From NCBI RefSeq assembly GCF_008064635.1, contig NZ_VRYZ01000005.1, positions 124,001-188,000 on the forward strand: 64,000 nt of DNA, in the 5' to 3' direction. The notes under the pieces are model-generated. The model was not told the DNA's origin. It did not search any database and saw nothing but the letters and a program-made list of their open reading frames with translations. Numbering within the stretch: the first letter of the stretch is position 1; every line of letters starts with the position of its first letter. Positions 63,991 to 64,000 of the stretch are shown here, one piece after another. The stretch is from Parahaliea aestuarii. GTDB lineage: Bacteria > Pseudomonadota > Gammaproteobacteria > Pseudomonadales > Halieaceae. The position numbers and the translations under genes are program-made.

Positions 63991-64000
63991 ATACCCGCTG

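Overview
This 64 kb window looks like chromosomal DNA from a high-GC, probably marine, gammaproteobacterium. The closest fit is the Cellvibrionales/Halieaceae-type oligotrophs, but that is inferred from gene content and not proven. The evidence is the leuC-leuD-leuB-asd order, tamA-tamB, ptsP (EI-Ntr), hrpB, rlmKL, a PutA with a divergent Lrp-type regulator, large TonB-dependent receptors, and several lipid/acyl-CoA and flavin oxidoreductases. Genes are densely packed on both strands. I saw no tRNA, rRNA, CRISPR array, transposase or phage gene.

Layout. 0.2-6.4 kb: cytochrome P450, a CHASE-GGDEF diguanylate cyclase, an LLM-type flavin oxidoreductase, moaCDE (molybdopterin synthesis), a flavin reductase-like protein and a zinc-ribbon Nudix hydrolase. 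6.4-16.7 kb: an MGAT-like acyltransferase, ptsP, two dehydrogenases (SDR and MDR), a HAD-acyltransferase fusion, hrpB and an OmpA-like lipoprotein. 16.7-26 kb: two TonB-dependent receptors flanking a YgiQ radical SAM protein and a secreted protein with an internal duplication, then a voltage-gated K+ channel with a C-terminal zinc ribbon. 26-34 kb: putA and its divergent Lrp-type regulator, a DUF819 membrane protein, a single-domain asparaginase and a tandem PPK2 polyphosphate:AMP phosphotransferase. 34-42 kb: tamA-tamB, a second OmpA lipoprotein, a nitrobindin-like protein and a DUF457-type membrane hydrolase. 42-50 kb: a class V aminotransferase, ppdK with an upstream pair of HexR-like operators, a second LLM oxidoreductase, and a tandem pair of acyl-CoA dehydrogenases. 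50-57.3 kb: two unrecognised lipoproteins, an XRE-type protein with a histone-H1-like tail, rlmKL, an intergenic palindrome carrying DnaA-box sequences, an MDR oxidoreductase, a flavodoxin-like protein and a PaaI-type thioesterase. 57.3-58.7 kb: a visibly AT-rich island of three small membrane proteins, part of it bracketed by a 12-bp inverted repeat. 58.7-64 kb: a LysR regulator divergent from leuC-leuD-leuB-asd.

How the parts fit. The clearest functional units are moaCDE, putA with its regulator, tamAB and leuCDB-asd. ppdK appears to be tied to central-carbon control through two TGTAG-N5-CTACA dyads that match the HexR operator. The P450, two LLM proteins, flavin reductase, paired acyl-CoA dehydrogenases, MDR/SDR enzymes, thioesterase and TonB receptors suggest use of hydrophobic substrates such as lipids, steroids or terpenoids. 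That is inference only. The most unusual segments are the AT-rich cassette-like island, the DnaA-box palindrome, the lipoprotein/XRE cluster and the duplicated-domain secreted protein. I found no complete new system that I could defend as such.
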